DNA of 64,000 bases from Methylobacterium sp. Leaf91 (GTDB lineage: Bacteria > Pseudomonadota > Alphaproteobacteria > Rhizobiales > Beijerinckiaceae): positions 69,501 to 133,500 of the forward strand of contig NZ_LMMP01000052.1 in NCBI RefSeq assembly GCF_001422815.1, read 5' to 3'. The notes below the pieces were generated by a model. The model was not told the DNA's origin. It searched no databases and saw only the letters and a list, made by a program, of their open reading frames with translations. This document shows, piece after piece, positions 26,177 to 34,997 of the stretch (the first letter of the stretch is position 1; each line of letters begins with the position of its first letter). A program made the position numbers and the translations under genes.

Positions 26177-26794
26177 ATGATGCGCACGCGCCTCCTCGCC
26201 CTCCTGCTTCTGGCCTCGCCCTGCGCCTACGCGCAGGAGACGCCACCCGAAGCCGGTCCGTCGCGCGACCCGACCCAGGTCAAGCCCGGCACCTACGTGC
26301 TCGATCCGGCACACGGCAAGATCACCTGGTCGGTGATTCATCTCGGCTACTCGACCTATTATGGGCAGATCACCGATGTGGCGGCCAAGGCCGTTCTCGA
26401 TCCGAAGGAGCCGGCAAAGAGCCAGCTCAGCGTCACCATCGGCATGGCCAGCATCAACGGCCTCAACGATGCCTTGAACAAGCATCTCCAGGCCCCCGAG
26501 TTCTTCGACACGGCCAAGTTCCCCACCGCCACCTACACGGCGACCCTGGTGGAGCCCACCAGCCCGACCACGGCGCGGATCACCGGCACTCTTACCCTGA
26601 AAGGTGTGACGAAACCCGTCTCCTTCGACGCCACGTTCAACCAAGCCGGCACCAACCCCGTCGACAAGCGCTACACCGTGGGCTTCGATGGCTGGGCCGT
26701 GATCAAGCGTTCGGATTTCGGTGTCTCGGCCTTCGTGCCGGCAGTGAGCGACGAAGTGAGCCTGCGCCTAGAGGGCGAGTTCAAGGCCCAGTAA
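26177..26794 (+). CDS. YceI-family periplasmic lipocalin-like protein
   Basis: The 205-residue precursor has a signal peptide (LLALLLLASPCAYAQ) and the YceI beta-barrel signature, including YVLDPAHGKITWSVIHLGYS and a terminal DEVSLRLEGEF. YceI proteins bind isoprenoid-type lipids and are often induced by acid or base stress; the ligand here is unknown. The double ATG at 26177/26180 leaves a one-residue ambiguity. It sits alone on the plus strand between ruvC and ruvA. Confidence 0.9.
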   Translation: MMRTRLLALLLLASPCAYAQETPPEAGPSRDPTQVKPGTYVLDPAHGKITWSVIHLGYSTYYGQITDVAAKAVLDPKEPAKSQLSVTIGMASINGLNDALNKHLQAPEFFDTAKFPTATYTATLVEPTSPTTARITGTLTLKGVTKPVSFDATFNQAGTNPVDKRYTVGFDGWAVIKRSDFGVSAFVPAVSDEVSLRLEGEFKAQ

Positions 26795-26851
26795 ACCCGC
26801 CCAGGACGTAAAGCCCCCTCTCCCCGCGCCCAGCGCCGGGAGAGGACATGC

Positions 26852-27418
26852 TCACCTCTTCGCCAGAGCCGCCGCGATCCGTGCGGCGGCAAGCCCGCTC
26901 ACCCCGGCGACGGGAGCGTGGAGCTTCTTCAGCGCATGCGCACCGCGATGATTGGCATGGGTGACGGCGATGGCGAGGGCATCGGCGGCATCCGCCGTCT
27001 TGAACTCGGCCTTGGGCATCAGAAACTTCACCATCGCCTGGATCTGCACCTTCTCGGCATGGCCCGAGCCGCAGACGGTCTTCTTCACCAGGTTGGCGGC
27101 GTATTCGGAGACCGGCAGACCCGCCAGAGCCGGCACCAGCAGGGCGATAGCGCGGGCATGGCCGAGCTTCAGGGTCGCCTGCGCGTCCTTGTTGACGAAG
27201 GTCTCCTCCACGGCGACCTCGTCGGGCGAGAAACCCGACACGACGCGGGTGATGCCCTCGTGCAATTCCCGAAGGCGCAGGGCGAGAGGCAGGTCCCCAT
27301 CCGACGTCACCACGCCGCAATCGACATAGGTCAGTTTCGTCCCGACGACGGAGATCAGCCCCCAGCCGGTCCGGCGCAGGCCGGGATCGATGCCGAGGAT
27401 GCGGACGGAGCCGGTCAT
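26852..27418 (-). CDS. ruvC: Holliday junction endonuclease RuvC
   Basis: RuvC cleaves Holliday junctions. The 188-residue protein carries the four catalytic acids at the expected spacing: D11 (GIDPG), E71 (VEETF), D143 and D146 (TADAADALAIA). The ATG at 27418 is the family-typical start; the frame extends 43 codons further without RuvC character. It is co-oriented with yebC upstream and ruvA downstream, though yceI intrudes on the opposite strand. Confidence 0.95.
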   Translation of the reverse strand: MTGSVRILGIDPGLRRTGWGLISVVGTKLTYVDCGVVTSDGDLPLALRLRELHEGITRVVSGFSPDEVAVEETFVNKDAQATLKLGHARAIALLVPALAGLPVSEYAANLVKKTVCGSGHAEKVQIQAMVKFLMPKAEFKTADAADALAIAVTHANHRGAHALKKLHAPVAGVSGLAAARIAAALAKR

Positions 27419-28085
27419 GCCCTCAAAACCAGAGGTGACAAAATCATGGGTTGGATAGCTCCGGGCGCGAGCGCCGCGCCGATCTGAGCGATAAGGACAT
27501 ATCGTGAACGAAGTCTTGTGCCAAGACATGGGCAATGGCACGGGCAAGACATTGCCGTCCTCGTCGCCCGAACTGGCGGGACGATCCTATCCATGGGGGA
27601 CGGACCCACAGCGTCGCGGTCACGGTCGTCCCACCGGATCTCGTCGCCCGTCTCTACGTCTCCAGCGCATAGCTCGTCGCGGATACCGGCGACGCGCACG
27701 TAAGCTCCGGTGCCACGAGTCCGGCGTATCCGAAAGATCAGAATTCCGATGGCGGATATCGAGACTTGCCGGCGGAGCTCCGACTGATTCCTGAGCATCT
27801 GCCTCTGGCTAATCCTGCCGATCGCCGGGCTCGGAGCTCAGTTCAGCGGGAACGTTCCGGCAGGGCCGATCCTGGCGGCAACCGTTATGGCGGGACTCGG
27901 AACGCTGACGCGCTGGCGTTGGTCAACCGCTTCCTCGACACCGTAAAAGCAGCCTGATCCTGGCTCCGCTCGAACGAAGCGGATGCCGGATCAGCCGAGC
28001 ACGCGCGGCACCAGAGTGAATCCCGGATCCGCCATCATGAAGGGGACTATCGGATCTGGAACGATCGCTTGTGGCTCCGGGCCGC
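27419..28085. other. 667-bp gap between yebC and ruvC with decayed-looking frames
   Basis: No gene is convincing. On the plus strand, about 27797-27937 reads as a hydrophobic 46-residue stretch (containing LWLILPIAGLGAQFSGN and ILAATVMAGLGTLTRW). It has no proper start and is preceded directly by a stop, as a broken membrane-protein remnant would be. An Arg-rich frame (27504-27794) with an AAGGA site before its GTG looks like chance. Confidence 0.4.
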
Positions 28086-28832
28086 TCACCCTTCGAGCTT
28101 GGCGACCAGAGCGTCGGAGAGAGCGAAATTGACGTAGACGTTCTGGACGTCGTCCTGGTCTTCGATGACTTCGACGAGACGGATCAGCTTCTCGCCGGTC
28201 TCGTCATCGACCTCGATGGTGTTCTGGGCCTTCCAGATCAGGGCCGTGCGGCGCGGTTCGCCGAAGCGGGCCTCCAGGGCCTTGGAGACCTCGCCGTAGG
28301 AATCCTGGGCGCAGATGATCTCGTGGCCGTCCTCGGAGGAGCGCACGTCGTCGGCGCCCGCCTCGATGGCAGCCTCGAGCATCGTGTCGGCATCCGCCAC
28401 CTTGGCATCGAACTCCACCACGCCGACATGGTCGAACATGAAGGAGACCGCGCCGGTCTCGGCCAAGCTGCCGCCGGACTTTGTGAAGGCCGAGCGCACG
28501 TCGGAGGCGGTACGGTTGCGGTTGTCGGTCTGCGCCTCGACGATGAGGGCAGCGCCCCCCGGGCCGTAGCCCTCGTAGCGGATCTCGTCGTAGCTTTCGG
28601 CGTCGGCGCCCGAGGCCTTCTTGATGGCGCGCTCGATATTGTCCTTGGGCACGTTCTCGGCCCGTGCCGCGATGATGGCGGCGCGCAGGCGCGCATTCAT
28701 CGCCGGGTCGGGCATGCCGAGCTTGGCCGCAACCGTGATCTCGCGGGCGAGCTTGCCGAAGATCTTGGAACGGACCGCATCGACGCGGCCCTTGCGGTGC
28801 ATGATGTTCTTGAACTGGGAATGGCCGGCCAT
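28086..28832 (-). CDS. yebC: YebC/PmpR (TACO1-family) protein
   Basis: The 248-residue protein begins MAGHSQFKNIMHRKGRVDA, the invariant N-terminus of the family, with the later signatures KDNIERAIKKASG and YEGYGPGGAALIVE. Members were described as transcriptional regulators; more recent work on YebC/TACO1 supports a role in translating difficult sequences such as polyproline. It precedes ruvC in many proteobacteria, as here, but with an unusually long 667-bp gap. Confidence 0.95.
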   Translation of the reverse strand: MAGHSQFKNIMHRKGRVDAVRSKIFGKLAREITVAAKLGMPDPAMNARLRAAIIAARAENVPKDNIERAIKKASGADAESYDEIRYEGYGPGGAALIVEAQTDNRNRTASDVRSAFTKSGGSLAETGAVSFMFDHVGVVEFDAKVADADTMLEAAIEAGADDVRSSEDGHEIICAQDSYGEVSKALEARFGEPRRTALIWKAQNTIEVDDETGEKLIRLVEVIEDQDDVQNVYVNFALSDALVAKLEG

Positions 28833-28998
28833 AGCGTGACCTTGGGTCGTGTCAGAGGTGGAGCGGAAGTGCGCGCGCGCGTCACCGCAGCGGGGTTGGC
28901 CGGGTTATAGGCCGGGTCCGCTCATCGAGGCAACGCGGTGAGGCCCCCGGCGTTGATGCGGCAGGGGAGTTTCTCTCCTCGCAACGGGGACAGAAGCG

Positions 28999-29157
28999 AT
29001 GGCAGACGAAGGAAACGGCGGCGCGGTGCGGCCCTGGTGGCGCCTTGCCTTTACCGCCTGCCTCGGCATCGTTGCGGGCTCGACTTTGTTTCCGCGGCCC
29101 GCGAAAGGGGTCACCCCGCGTGCCGGGCGTGCCAGTCCTTCAACGCCGCGAGAGTGA
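28999..29157 (+). CDS. Possible small membrane protein (52 aa)
   Basis: The frame encodes 52 residues with one probable membrane span (WWRLAFTACLGIVAGSTLF) and a GGGGA ribosome site eight bases before the ATG. It overlaps the 3' end of cbbY on the opposite strand by 47 bases. No family is recognised. The hydrophobic segment and site favour a gene; the overlap and small size weaken it. Confidence 0.32.
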   Translation: MADEGNGGAVRPWWRLAFTACLGIVAGSTLFPRPAKGVTPRAGRASPSTPRE

Positions 29158-29860
29158 CGACGTCGCCGGGCCATGCCGATCCGGCGAGATGGCTATGCGG
29201 GGCCTCTCGCTCGCCGAGATCTGAGACTGCCGAGAACGCGCCCTCAAGGCTGTGACTACCGGTATAGAGGCTGCGCGTGGCGATGACCGGCAGGCCGGCA
29301 TCCAGGGCAGAGCGGATGCCGGGAGCGGAATCCTCGAAGGCGATGGCCTCGCCCGGTTCGACCCCGAGGCGCTTCAGGGCGAGCACGAACACGTCTGGAT
29401 GGGGTTTCTTGCGCTCGGCCTCGTCGCCGCAGGCGATGGCGTCGAACGGATTGCCCTCGGGGAAATTCACGGCGATCAAGGTATCGATATTGGGCCTGCT
29501 CGTGGTGCTGGCCACCGCGAGACGTAGGCCCGCGCGTTTCGCCTCCTCGACCAGGCGCGCAATGCCAGGGCGCAGGGCGAGCGCTCCCTGCGTGACGAGA
29601 TCGCCATAGATCCTGGTCTTGCGGTCGTGGATCTCGCTCATCTGGACGCGACGCTGCGCATCCGGCTCGCCATGCTCGGTCCGCACGTAATGCGCGAGCC
29701 TCTCCTTCCCGCCCATGACGGTGAGAAGGTCGGCATAGGCCTCCGGCGACCAGTTCCAGTCGAGCCCCAGTTCGGCGAAGGCCCGGTTGAATGCCTGTCG
29801 GTGCAGGTCCTCGGTCTCGGCGAGTGTCCCGTCGACGTCGAAGATCAGCGCCTTCAGCAT
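29111..29860 (-). CDS. cbbY: HAD phosphatase, CbbY type
   Basis: CbbY removes xylulose-1,5-bisphosphate, an inhibitory by-product of RuBisCO chemistry. The 249-residue protein has the HAD motifs DVDGTLAETE (motif I, with both aspartates), the threonine-rich ASTTSRPN (motif II), a conserved lysine in ERKKPHPD, and EDSAPGI (motif IV). Its ATG overlaps the end of rpe, so they are coupled. Other HAD-IA phosphatases look alike; the cbb-type neighbourhood favours CbbY. Confidence 0.84.
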   Translation of the reverse strand: MLKALIFDVDGTLAETEDLHRQAFNRAFAELGLDWNWSPEAYADLLTVMGGKERLAHYVRTEHGEPDAQRRVQMSEIHDRKTRIYGDLVTQGALALRPGIARLVEEAKRAGLRLAVASTTSRPNIDTLIAVNFPEGNPFDAIACGDEAERKKPHPDVFVLALKRLGVEPGEAIAFEDSAPGIRSALDAGLPVIATRSLYTGSHSLEGAFSAVSDLGEREAPHSHLAGSAWPGDVVTLAALKDWHARHAG

Positions 29861-30540
29861 GCGACGGTGCCGCTGGCGCCCGCCCGGATGGCGGCGATGC
29901 GCCCGGCATAGCCGGCGGGCCCGCCCTTGAATACGGCACTGCCGGCCACGAACGCGTTGGCTCCGGCGGCAGCGGCGAGGCCCACATTCTCGGGCGTGAT
30001 GCCGCCATCCACCTCGATATCGATGTCGCGTCCGGCGCTCATCGCCTTGATCCGGGCGATGGTCTCGAGCGTCGAAGGGATGAAACTCTGCCCTCCGAAC
30101 CCTGGATTCACCGTCATCACCAGGACGAGGTCGACCATGTCGATCAAGGGTTCGATGGCGCTCGCAGGGGTGCCCGGATTCAGCGCGATTCCGGCGCGCT
30201 TTCCGAGGTTCAGAATAGTCTGGAGCGAGCGGTGAATGTGCGGACCGGCCTCCACATGGACCGAAATCGCATCCGCTCCCGCCTCGGCGAACGCCGCGAG
30301 ATACGGGTCGGCCGGCGCGATCATCAGATGAACGTCGAACACCTTGTCGCTGTGGGGTCGGAGCGCTTTCACCACATCGGGCCCGAAGGTGATGTTGGGC
30401 ACGAAATGCCCGTCCATCACGTCGAGATGAATCCAGTCCGCCCCCGCCTCGGACACCGCGCGAACCTCCTTGCCAAGGGCGGCGAAGTCAGCCGAGAGGA
30501 TCGACGGGGAGATGATGGGGCCGGTCGTGCGGGTCGTCAT
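29854..30540 (-). CDS. rpe: Ribulose-phosphate 3-epimerase
   Basis: The enzyme interconverts ribulose-5-phosphate and xylulose-5-phosphate. The 228-residue TIM barrel shows all signature blocks: SILSADF, HLDVMDGHFVPNITFG, DVHLMI, MTVNPGFGGQSF and EVDGGI. The ATG at 30540 gives normal length; the frame is open to 30609, which would overlap prk. It lies 61 bp after prk and overlaps cbbY, in one operon with fbp and prk. Confidence 0.95.
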   Translation of the reverse strand: MTTRTTGPIISPSILSADFAALGKEVRAVSEAGADWIHLDVMDGHFVPNITFGPDVVKALRPHSDKVFDVHLMIAPADPYLAAFAEAGADAISVHVEAGPHIHRSLQTILNLGKRAGIALNPGTPASAIEPLIDMVDLVLVMTVNPGFGGQSFIPSTLETIARIKAMSAGRDIDIEVDGGITPENVGLAAAAGANAFVAGSAVFKGGPAGYAGRIAAIRAGASGTVAC

Positions 30541-30601
30541 TCGGACTATCTCGTTCACTCTGTCGGTCCGGCAAGAGCATGAGCCCGGACGTTCGGCGGT
30601 C

Positions 30602-31462
30602 TCAGGCAAGCCGGCGCTTGCGCTCCACCAATTGCATGATGATCGGCGTGAGGATGAGCTGCATGGCGATATCGAGCTTGCCGCCCGGGATCACAATGGA
30701 ATTGGCGCGGCTCATGAAGGAGCCCTGGATCATCGAGATCAGGTAGGAAAAATCGATGCCCTTCGGGTCCTTGAAGCGGATGACCACCATCGATTCGTCG
30801 GCGGTGGGAATCCAGCGGGCGATGAACGGGTTCGACGTGTCGACCGTGGGCACGCGCTGGAAGTTGATGTCCGTCCAGGTGAATTGCGGGCAGATCGTCT
30901 GCACGTAATCGGGCATGCGCCGCAGGATGACGTCGGTGACCGCCTCGGTGGAATAACCGCGGAACGAGCGGTCCCGGTGCAGCTTCTGAATCCATTCGAG
31001 GTTGATCACCGGTACTACGCCGATCTTGAGATCGGCGTAGCGGGCCATGTCGACATTGTCGTCGACCACGCAACCGTGGAGTCCCTCGTAGAACAGCAGG
31101 TCCGAACCCGGCTGGAAATCCTCCCAGGGGGTAAACGTACCGGGCTCCGCCCCATACGCCTGAGCGTCGGCGGCGTCGTGGACGTAATGACGCGTCCGCC
31201 CGATGCCCGATTCGCCATAGGTGCGGAACACCTCCTCCAGTTCGGGGAGAAGATTGGCGCGTGGCGCGAAATGGCTGAGCGTCGGCTCCTCCGCCATCGC
31301 CTTGCGCATGGCATTGCGATCGAGGGCGTGGAACGCGTCGCCTTCGATATAGACGGCACTGACATCCTCGCGGCGGAAGATCTGCTCGAACGTGTTGCGT
31401 ACGGACGTCGTGCCGGCCCCGGACGAGCCGGTCACCGAGATGATGGGGTGACGCGCCGACAT
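30602..31462 (-). CDS. prk: Phosphoribulokinase
   Basis: PRK makes ribulose-1,5-bisphosphate from ribulose-5-phosphate and ATP. The 286-residue protein is the short proteobacterial class, with the P-loop variant GSSGAGTT (12-19), a later YIEGDAFHALDR segment and FYEGLHGCVVDD. It follows fbp by 34 bp. With no RuBisCO gene in the window it could serve a Calvin cycle encoded elsewhere. Alternatively it could supply RuBP as a signal, as reported for the serine-cycle regulator QscR in Methylobacterium extorquens. Confidence 0.93.
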   Translation of the reverse strand: MSARHPIISVTGSSGAGTTSVRNTFEQIFRREDVSAVYIEGDAFHALDRNAMRKAMAEEPTLSHFAPRANLLPELEEVFRTYGESGIGRTRHYVHDAADAQAYGAEPGTFTPWEDFQPGSDLLFYEGLHGCVVDDNVDMARYADLKIGVVPVINLEWIQKLHRDRSFRGYSTEAVTDVILRRMPDYVQTICPQFTWTDINFQRVPTVDTSNPFIARWIPTADESMVVIRFKDPKGIDFSYLISMIQGSFMSRANSIVIPGGKLDIAMQLILTPIIMQLVERKRRLA

Positions 31463-31496
31463 GAACGATGCCCGACCGGTTCTAGTCTCTGCCCTG

Positions 31497-32558
31497 TCAG
31501 CCGCGCATCAGGCCGCGCTGGCCGAACAGGGGTGAACGGCCGGCAGCGGGATTGCGGCCGCCGTAGTACTTCGCGACGCAGGCGACTTCCTCGGTCGATC
31601 CGAAGACCAAGGGCACGCGCTCGTGAATGCCGGTGGCGCTGATGTCGAGGATGCGGTTGGCACCGTCCGTGGCGGAGGCTCCGGCCTGTTCCATCAGCAT
31701 CGCGATGGGAGCTGCCTCATAGAGGAGGCGCAGACGACCCTGGGCATAGCCTTTCCGGTTGTCGCCTGGATACAGGAACACTCCGCCGCGGATGAGAACC
31801 CTCTGGGCGTCCGCCACCAGCGAGCCGAGCCAGCGCATGTTGAAGTTCTTGTCGAGGGGGCCGTCAGCGCCGGCCAGACAATCCTCGATATAGGCCTTGA
31901 CCGGCGTGTCCCAATGACGGGCATTCGAGGCGTTGATTGCGTATTCCTTGGCTGTCGCCACGACTTCGATCCGCGGGCTGGTAAGGCGGAATACGCGCTC
32001 TGCCCGATCGAGGGTGTAGATTTGCGTGCCGAAGCCCAGGGTAACGACAAGGGACGTCGCCGGGCCGTAGGTGACGAAGCCGGCGGCGAGCTGTGCCGTG
32101 CCGGGTGTCGTGAAGGAACCGGCCGGATTATCCGGGGTGGCGGCGACCGGACGGATGCCGAAGATCGACCCAACCGCCATGTTGACGCCGATGTTGGAAG
32201 AGCCGTCCAGGGGATCGATCGCGACGGCAAGGGGGGCGCCCGCGTTCAGGAGCATGATCCCCTCCGCCTCTTCCGACGCAACCTCCGCCACCGGCGCACC
32301 GCGCAGAGCCTCGGTGAAACGCTCGTGGGCGAGGACGTCGAGGGCCTTCTGAACGTCGCCGTCGCTATTCTGCTCGCCTTGCGCAGCGAGATCGCCACCG
32401 CCCAGGGCGCCGCGACCGATGACCTCGCTCACATCCACGGCCGCTTCGGCGCAGGCCGCGATCACGGCCGCCACATCGGTCAAGGCCGGATTGGCCGCAA
32501 CGGCCTGAGCGAGGCATGCATCGAGACGAGACCCGATCTCCAGAGACCCCAACGACAT
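31497..32558 (-). CDS. fbp: Fructose-1,6-bisphosphatase, class I
   Basis: The 353-residue enzyme hydrolyses fructose-1,6-bisphosphate (and often sedoheptulose-1,7-bisphosphate in cbb clusters). Visible are the metal-site motif DPLDGS (115-120), the preceding acidic stretch ASEEAEGI, and the substrate-binding region with MRWLGSLVADAQRVLIRGG. Length is typical (about 335-360). It is the first gene of the fbp-prk-rpe-cbbY operon and is divergent from the LysR gene, 198 bp away. Confidence 0.93.
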   Translation of the reverse strand: MSLGSLEIGSRLDACLAQAVAANPALTDVAAVIAACAEAAVDVSEVIGRGALGGGDLAAQGEQNSDGDVQKALDVLAHERFTEALRGAPVAEVASEEAEGIMLLNAGAPLAVAIDPLDGSSNIGVNMAVGSIFGIRPVAATPDNPAGSFTTPGTAQLAAGFVTYGPATSLVVTLGFGTQIYTLDRAERVFRLTSPRIEVVATAKEYAINASNARHWDTPVKAYIEDCLAGADGPLDKNFNMRWLGSLVADAQRVLIRGGVFLYPGDNRKGYAQGRLRLLYEAAPIAMLMEQAGASATDGANRILDISATGIHERVPLVFGSTEEVACVAKYYGGRNPAAGRSPLFGQRGLMRG

Positions 32559-32756
32559 CGGCTCACGTCCTCTTCATCGACCTGCCGGGAGAACCCGGCC
32601 ATTCAGCGCCTAACCCGGCATCAAGCTTCCACGGCCTGATAGCGCCCTTTGCACGATAGCGCTGCCATCAACCAGAGCGCCAGACGGGCAATCCCCGTGC
32701 AAAGAAGGAATTATGAAAAAACTTGCGGGCAGTTCCAAAAAAACTAAAAACGGCGA

Positions 32757-33713
32757 ATGCGCAACCTCTCGCTCAAGCAACTCCAGGCCGTCGCAGCGGT
32801 CGCCCGCCTCGGAACGATGACCCGCGCGGCCCAGGAACTCAACGTCACCTCGGCGGCGCTTTACGCGCGCATCCGCCAGCTCGAGGAGGAGGCGGGGCTG
32901 CTCCTGTTCGACCGCACGCCGACGGGCCTGAAACCCACGGATGCCGGGCGCGAAATGCTCTGGGCAATCGACAGTATCAACACCGTGCTCGAGACCTGTG
33001 CCGACAAGCTCCAGACCCTCAAGGGCGGGAGCGGCGGCCGGGTCGCCATGGGGGTGGTCTCGACGGCCAAGTACTTTACGCCTCAGATCATCGCCGGCTT
33101 CGTCGCGCGCTTTCCAGCGGTGGAGATCAACCTCGTTGTCGGCAATCGCGGCGCCATGGTCGAGGCCCTGCGCAACTACGAGATCGACTTCGCGATCATG
33201 GGCCGGCCGCCCCGCGATTTCGCGATCGAGGCCGAGATGTTCGGCGCGCATCCGCTCGTCATCATCGCTGCGCCAAACCATCGCTTCAGCACGCGCACCA
33301 ATCTTACGCGGGCGGATCTGGCCGAGGAATCCTTCCTGGTTCGCGAGGAAGGGTCCGGCACCCGCACGGTGTTCGAGGAGTTCATGTCGGGCATCATGAT
33401 TCAGCGCGCGAAGCTCGGAATCGATTCCGGATCGAACGAGACGATCAAGCAGGCGGTGATGGCCGGACTCGGTATCGCACTCATCTCCGCCCACACGGTA
33501 GCGGCCGAGGTTGAAAGCGGTCGCATGATCCTGCTCGACGTGCAGGGATTGCCGATCCGTCGCGACTGGTACGTGGTCCGCCGCGCCGACAAGGTGCTGG
33601 GTCCGGCGGCGGCGGCATTCTGGGATTTCACGGTGAAGGAAGGCGGACGGAAACTGCCGCGTCTGGCGCTGTCGCCAGCCGTCAGCCCGGTCACCGCGGA
33701 GTTCGAGGCGTGA
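32757..33713 (+). CDS. LysR-type regulator, CbbR/QscR-like
   Basis: The 318-residue regulator has an N-terminal winged helix (LKQLQAVAAVARLGTMTRAAQELNVTSAALYARI) and a LysR effector domain. The opening MRNLSLKQLQ and the segment EESFLVREEGSGTRTVFEEF are typical of CbbR proteins. Its position divergent from fbp-prk suggests it controls that operon, sensing RuBP, NADPH or a related metabolite. The ATG at 32757 has a weak ribosome site; a better-looking ATG at 32713 is out of frame. The stop overlaps the next gene's GTG. Confidence 0.85.
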   Translation: MRNLSLKQLQAVAAVARLGTMTRAAQELNVTSAALYARIRQLEEEAGLLLFDRTPTGLKPTDAGREMLWAIDSINTVLETCADKLQTLKGGSGGRVAMGVVSTAKYFTPQIIAGFVARFPAVEINLVVGNRGAMVEALRNYEIDFAIMGRPPRDFAIEAEMFGAHPLVIIAAPNHRFSTRTNLTRADLAEESFLVREEGSGTRTVFEEFMSGIMIQRAKLGIDSGSNETIKQAVMAGLGIALISAHTVAAEVESGRMILLDVQGLPIRRDWYVVRRADKVLGPAAAAFWDFTVKEGGRKLPRLALSPAVSPVTAEFEA

Positions 33714-34945
33714 ACGAGAGCGGGATCGTCATCATCGGTGCCGGTCAGGCCGGCTTGCAGGCGGCAGCCTCCCTTCGGGAGTCGGGCTTCGACGGACCGG
33801 TGACGATGATTGGCGACGAGCCGATCCTTCCCTATCAGCGACCGCCGCTCTCGAAAGCCTATCTGGCTGGCAAGGTGGACGCCGCCGGCCTGTTCCTGCG
33901 TGCACGCGAGTTCTATGTGGAGCACCGCATCGACTGCGAGACCTCGTCCATGGCGGTCTCGATCGACCGTGGAGGGCGCCGAATCCGCCTCGGCGATGGA
34001 CGCGAGATTGCCTACGATCATCTCGTCCTCGCCACAGGTTCGCGGAACCGGCCTCTTCCCGTATCGGGAGCCGAACTTACGGGCGTCTACCAGTTGCGCT
34101 CGATCACGGATGCAGATCGAATCCAGGAGGCCATCGGCGAGGCGCGCAACATTGCCATCGTCGGTGCGGGGTTCATCGGGCTCGAATTCGCCAGTATCTG
34201 CGCCGCGCGTGGTCTTTGTGTCACCGTCATCGAAGCCGCCGACCGACCCATGGCGCGGGCCGTGTCCGAACCCGTCGCCGCTTTCTTCCGAGAGACTCAC
34301 GAGAAAGCCGGTATCCGCTTCTTGTTTGGCAGCGGCGTCCAGGCCATCGAGGGCCGCACCGGTCGGGTCGAGGCCCTCAGCCTGTCCGACGGCACCGCGT
34401 GCCCGGCGGATCTGGTCCTGATCGGCATCGGTGTGCTTCCGAACCAGGAGCTCGCAGCCGAGGCGGGGCTCCGTGTAGAAGACGGCATCGTCGTCGATCC
34501 TGTCCTCGTCACCGACGATCCGTCGATCTCGGCTATCGGCGATTGCGCCAGGTTTCCAACACGTTTCGCCGCGCATGGCGTAGCGCGCGTAGAATCCGTC
34601 CAAAACGCGATCGACCAGGCACGTTGTGTCGCCGCCCGCATCGCCGGACGCCCGGCGCCCTACGATGCCGTCCCGTGGTTCTGGAGCGATCAGGGCGGAC
34701 ACAAACTGCAAATGGTTGGGTTGCCATTGCCAGGCGATGTTTCGGTACGGCGCCCGACCGCCGGAGGCTTCGCGGTGTTCCGCTATCGCGATGCATACCT
34801 GACAGGAATCGAGACGGTGGATTCGGCGACCGAGCACATGGCCGCCCGCCGGATCATCGCGCGCGGCCTTTCACCAACGCCAGATGAGGCCGCCGATCCC
34901 ACGTTCGATTTGAAGGCTCTCGCCATGGGACGAGGCGGCGCATAA
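33710..34945 (+). CDS. FAD-dependent NAD(P)H:ferredoxin (rhodocoxin-type) reductase
   Basis: The 411-residue flavoprotein has an N-terminal FAD site (IVIIGAGQAGLQAAASLRE), a central NAD(P) site (NIAIVGAGFIGLEFASI) and the C-terminal FAD contact ISAIGDCARFP. The pattern PYQRPPLSKAYL is typical of reductases that feed P450s or ring dioxygenases through a ferredoxin. No ferredoxin or oxygenase gene is near, so the partner is unknown. Its GTG overlaps the LysR stop (GTGA), which implies coupled translation with that regulator. Confidence 0.85.
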   Translation: MNESGIVIIGAGQAGLQAAASLRESGFDGPVTMIGDEPILPYQRPPLSKAYLAGKVDAAGLFLRAREFYVEHRIDCETSSMAVSIDRGGRRIRLGDGREIAYDHLVLATGSRNRPLPVSGAELTGVYQLRSITDADRIQEAIGEARNIAIVGAGFIGLEFASICAARGLCVTVIEAADRPMARAVSEPVAAFFRETHEKAGIRFLFGSGVQAIEGRTGRVEALSLSDGTACPADLVLIGIGVLPNQELAAEAGLRVEDGIVVDPVLVTDDPSISAIGDCARFPTRFAAHGVARVESVQNAIDQARCVAARIAGRPAPYDAVPWFWSDQGGHKLQMVGLPLPGDVSVRRPTAGGFAVFRYRDAYLTGIETVDSATEHMAARRIIARGLSPTPDEAADPTFDLKALAMGRGGA

Positions 34946-34997
34946 CGCATTCGCTCAGTGCCGATTCCCGGAGCCCCAAAGGTTTCCTTTGCGGACT

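Noticed and set aside
27504..27794. A 96-codon plus-strand frame with a fair ribosome site between ruvC and yebC
   Set aside because: The product is an Arg-rich off-phase-type sequence without any recognisable fold or family.
32713..32756. An ATG with a better ribosome site upstream of the LysR gene, followed by a run of seven A that could allow frameshifting into LysR
   Set aside because: The upstream frame is offset, and after a -1 shift at the A-run the LysR frame meets a TAA at 32745-32747 at once, so no fusion product is possible.
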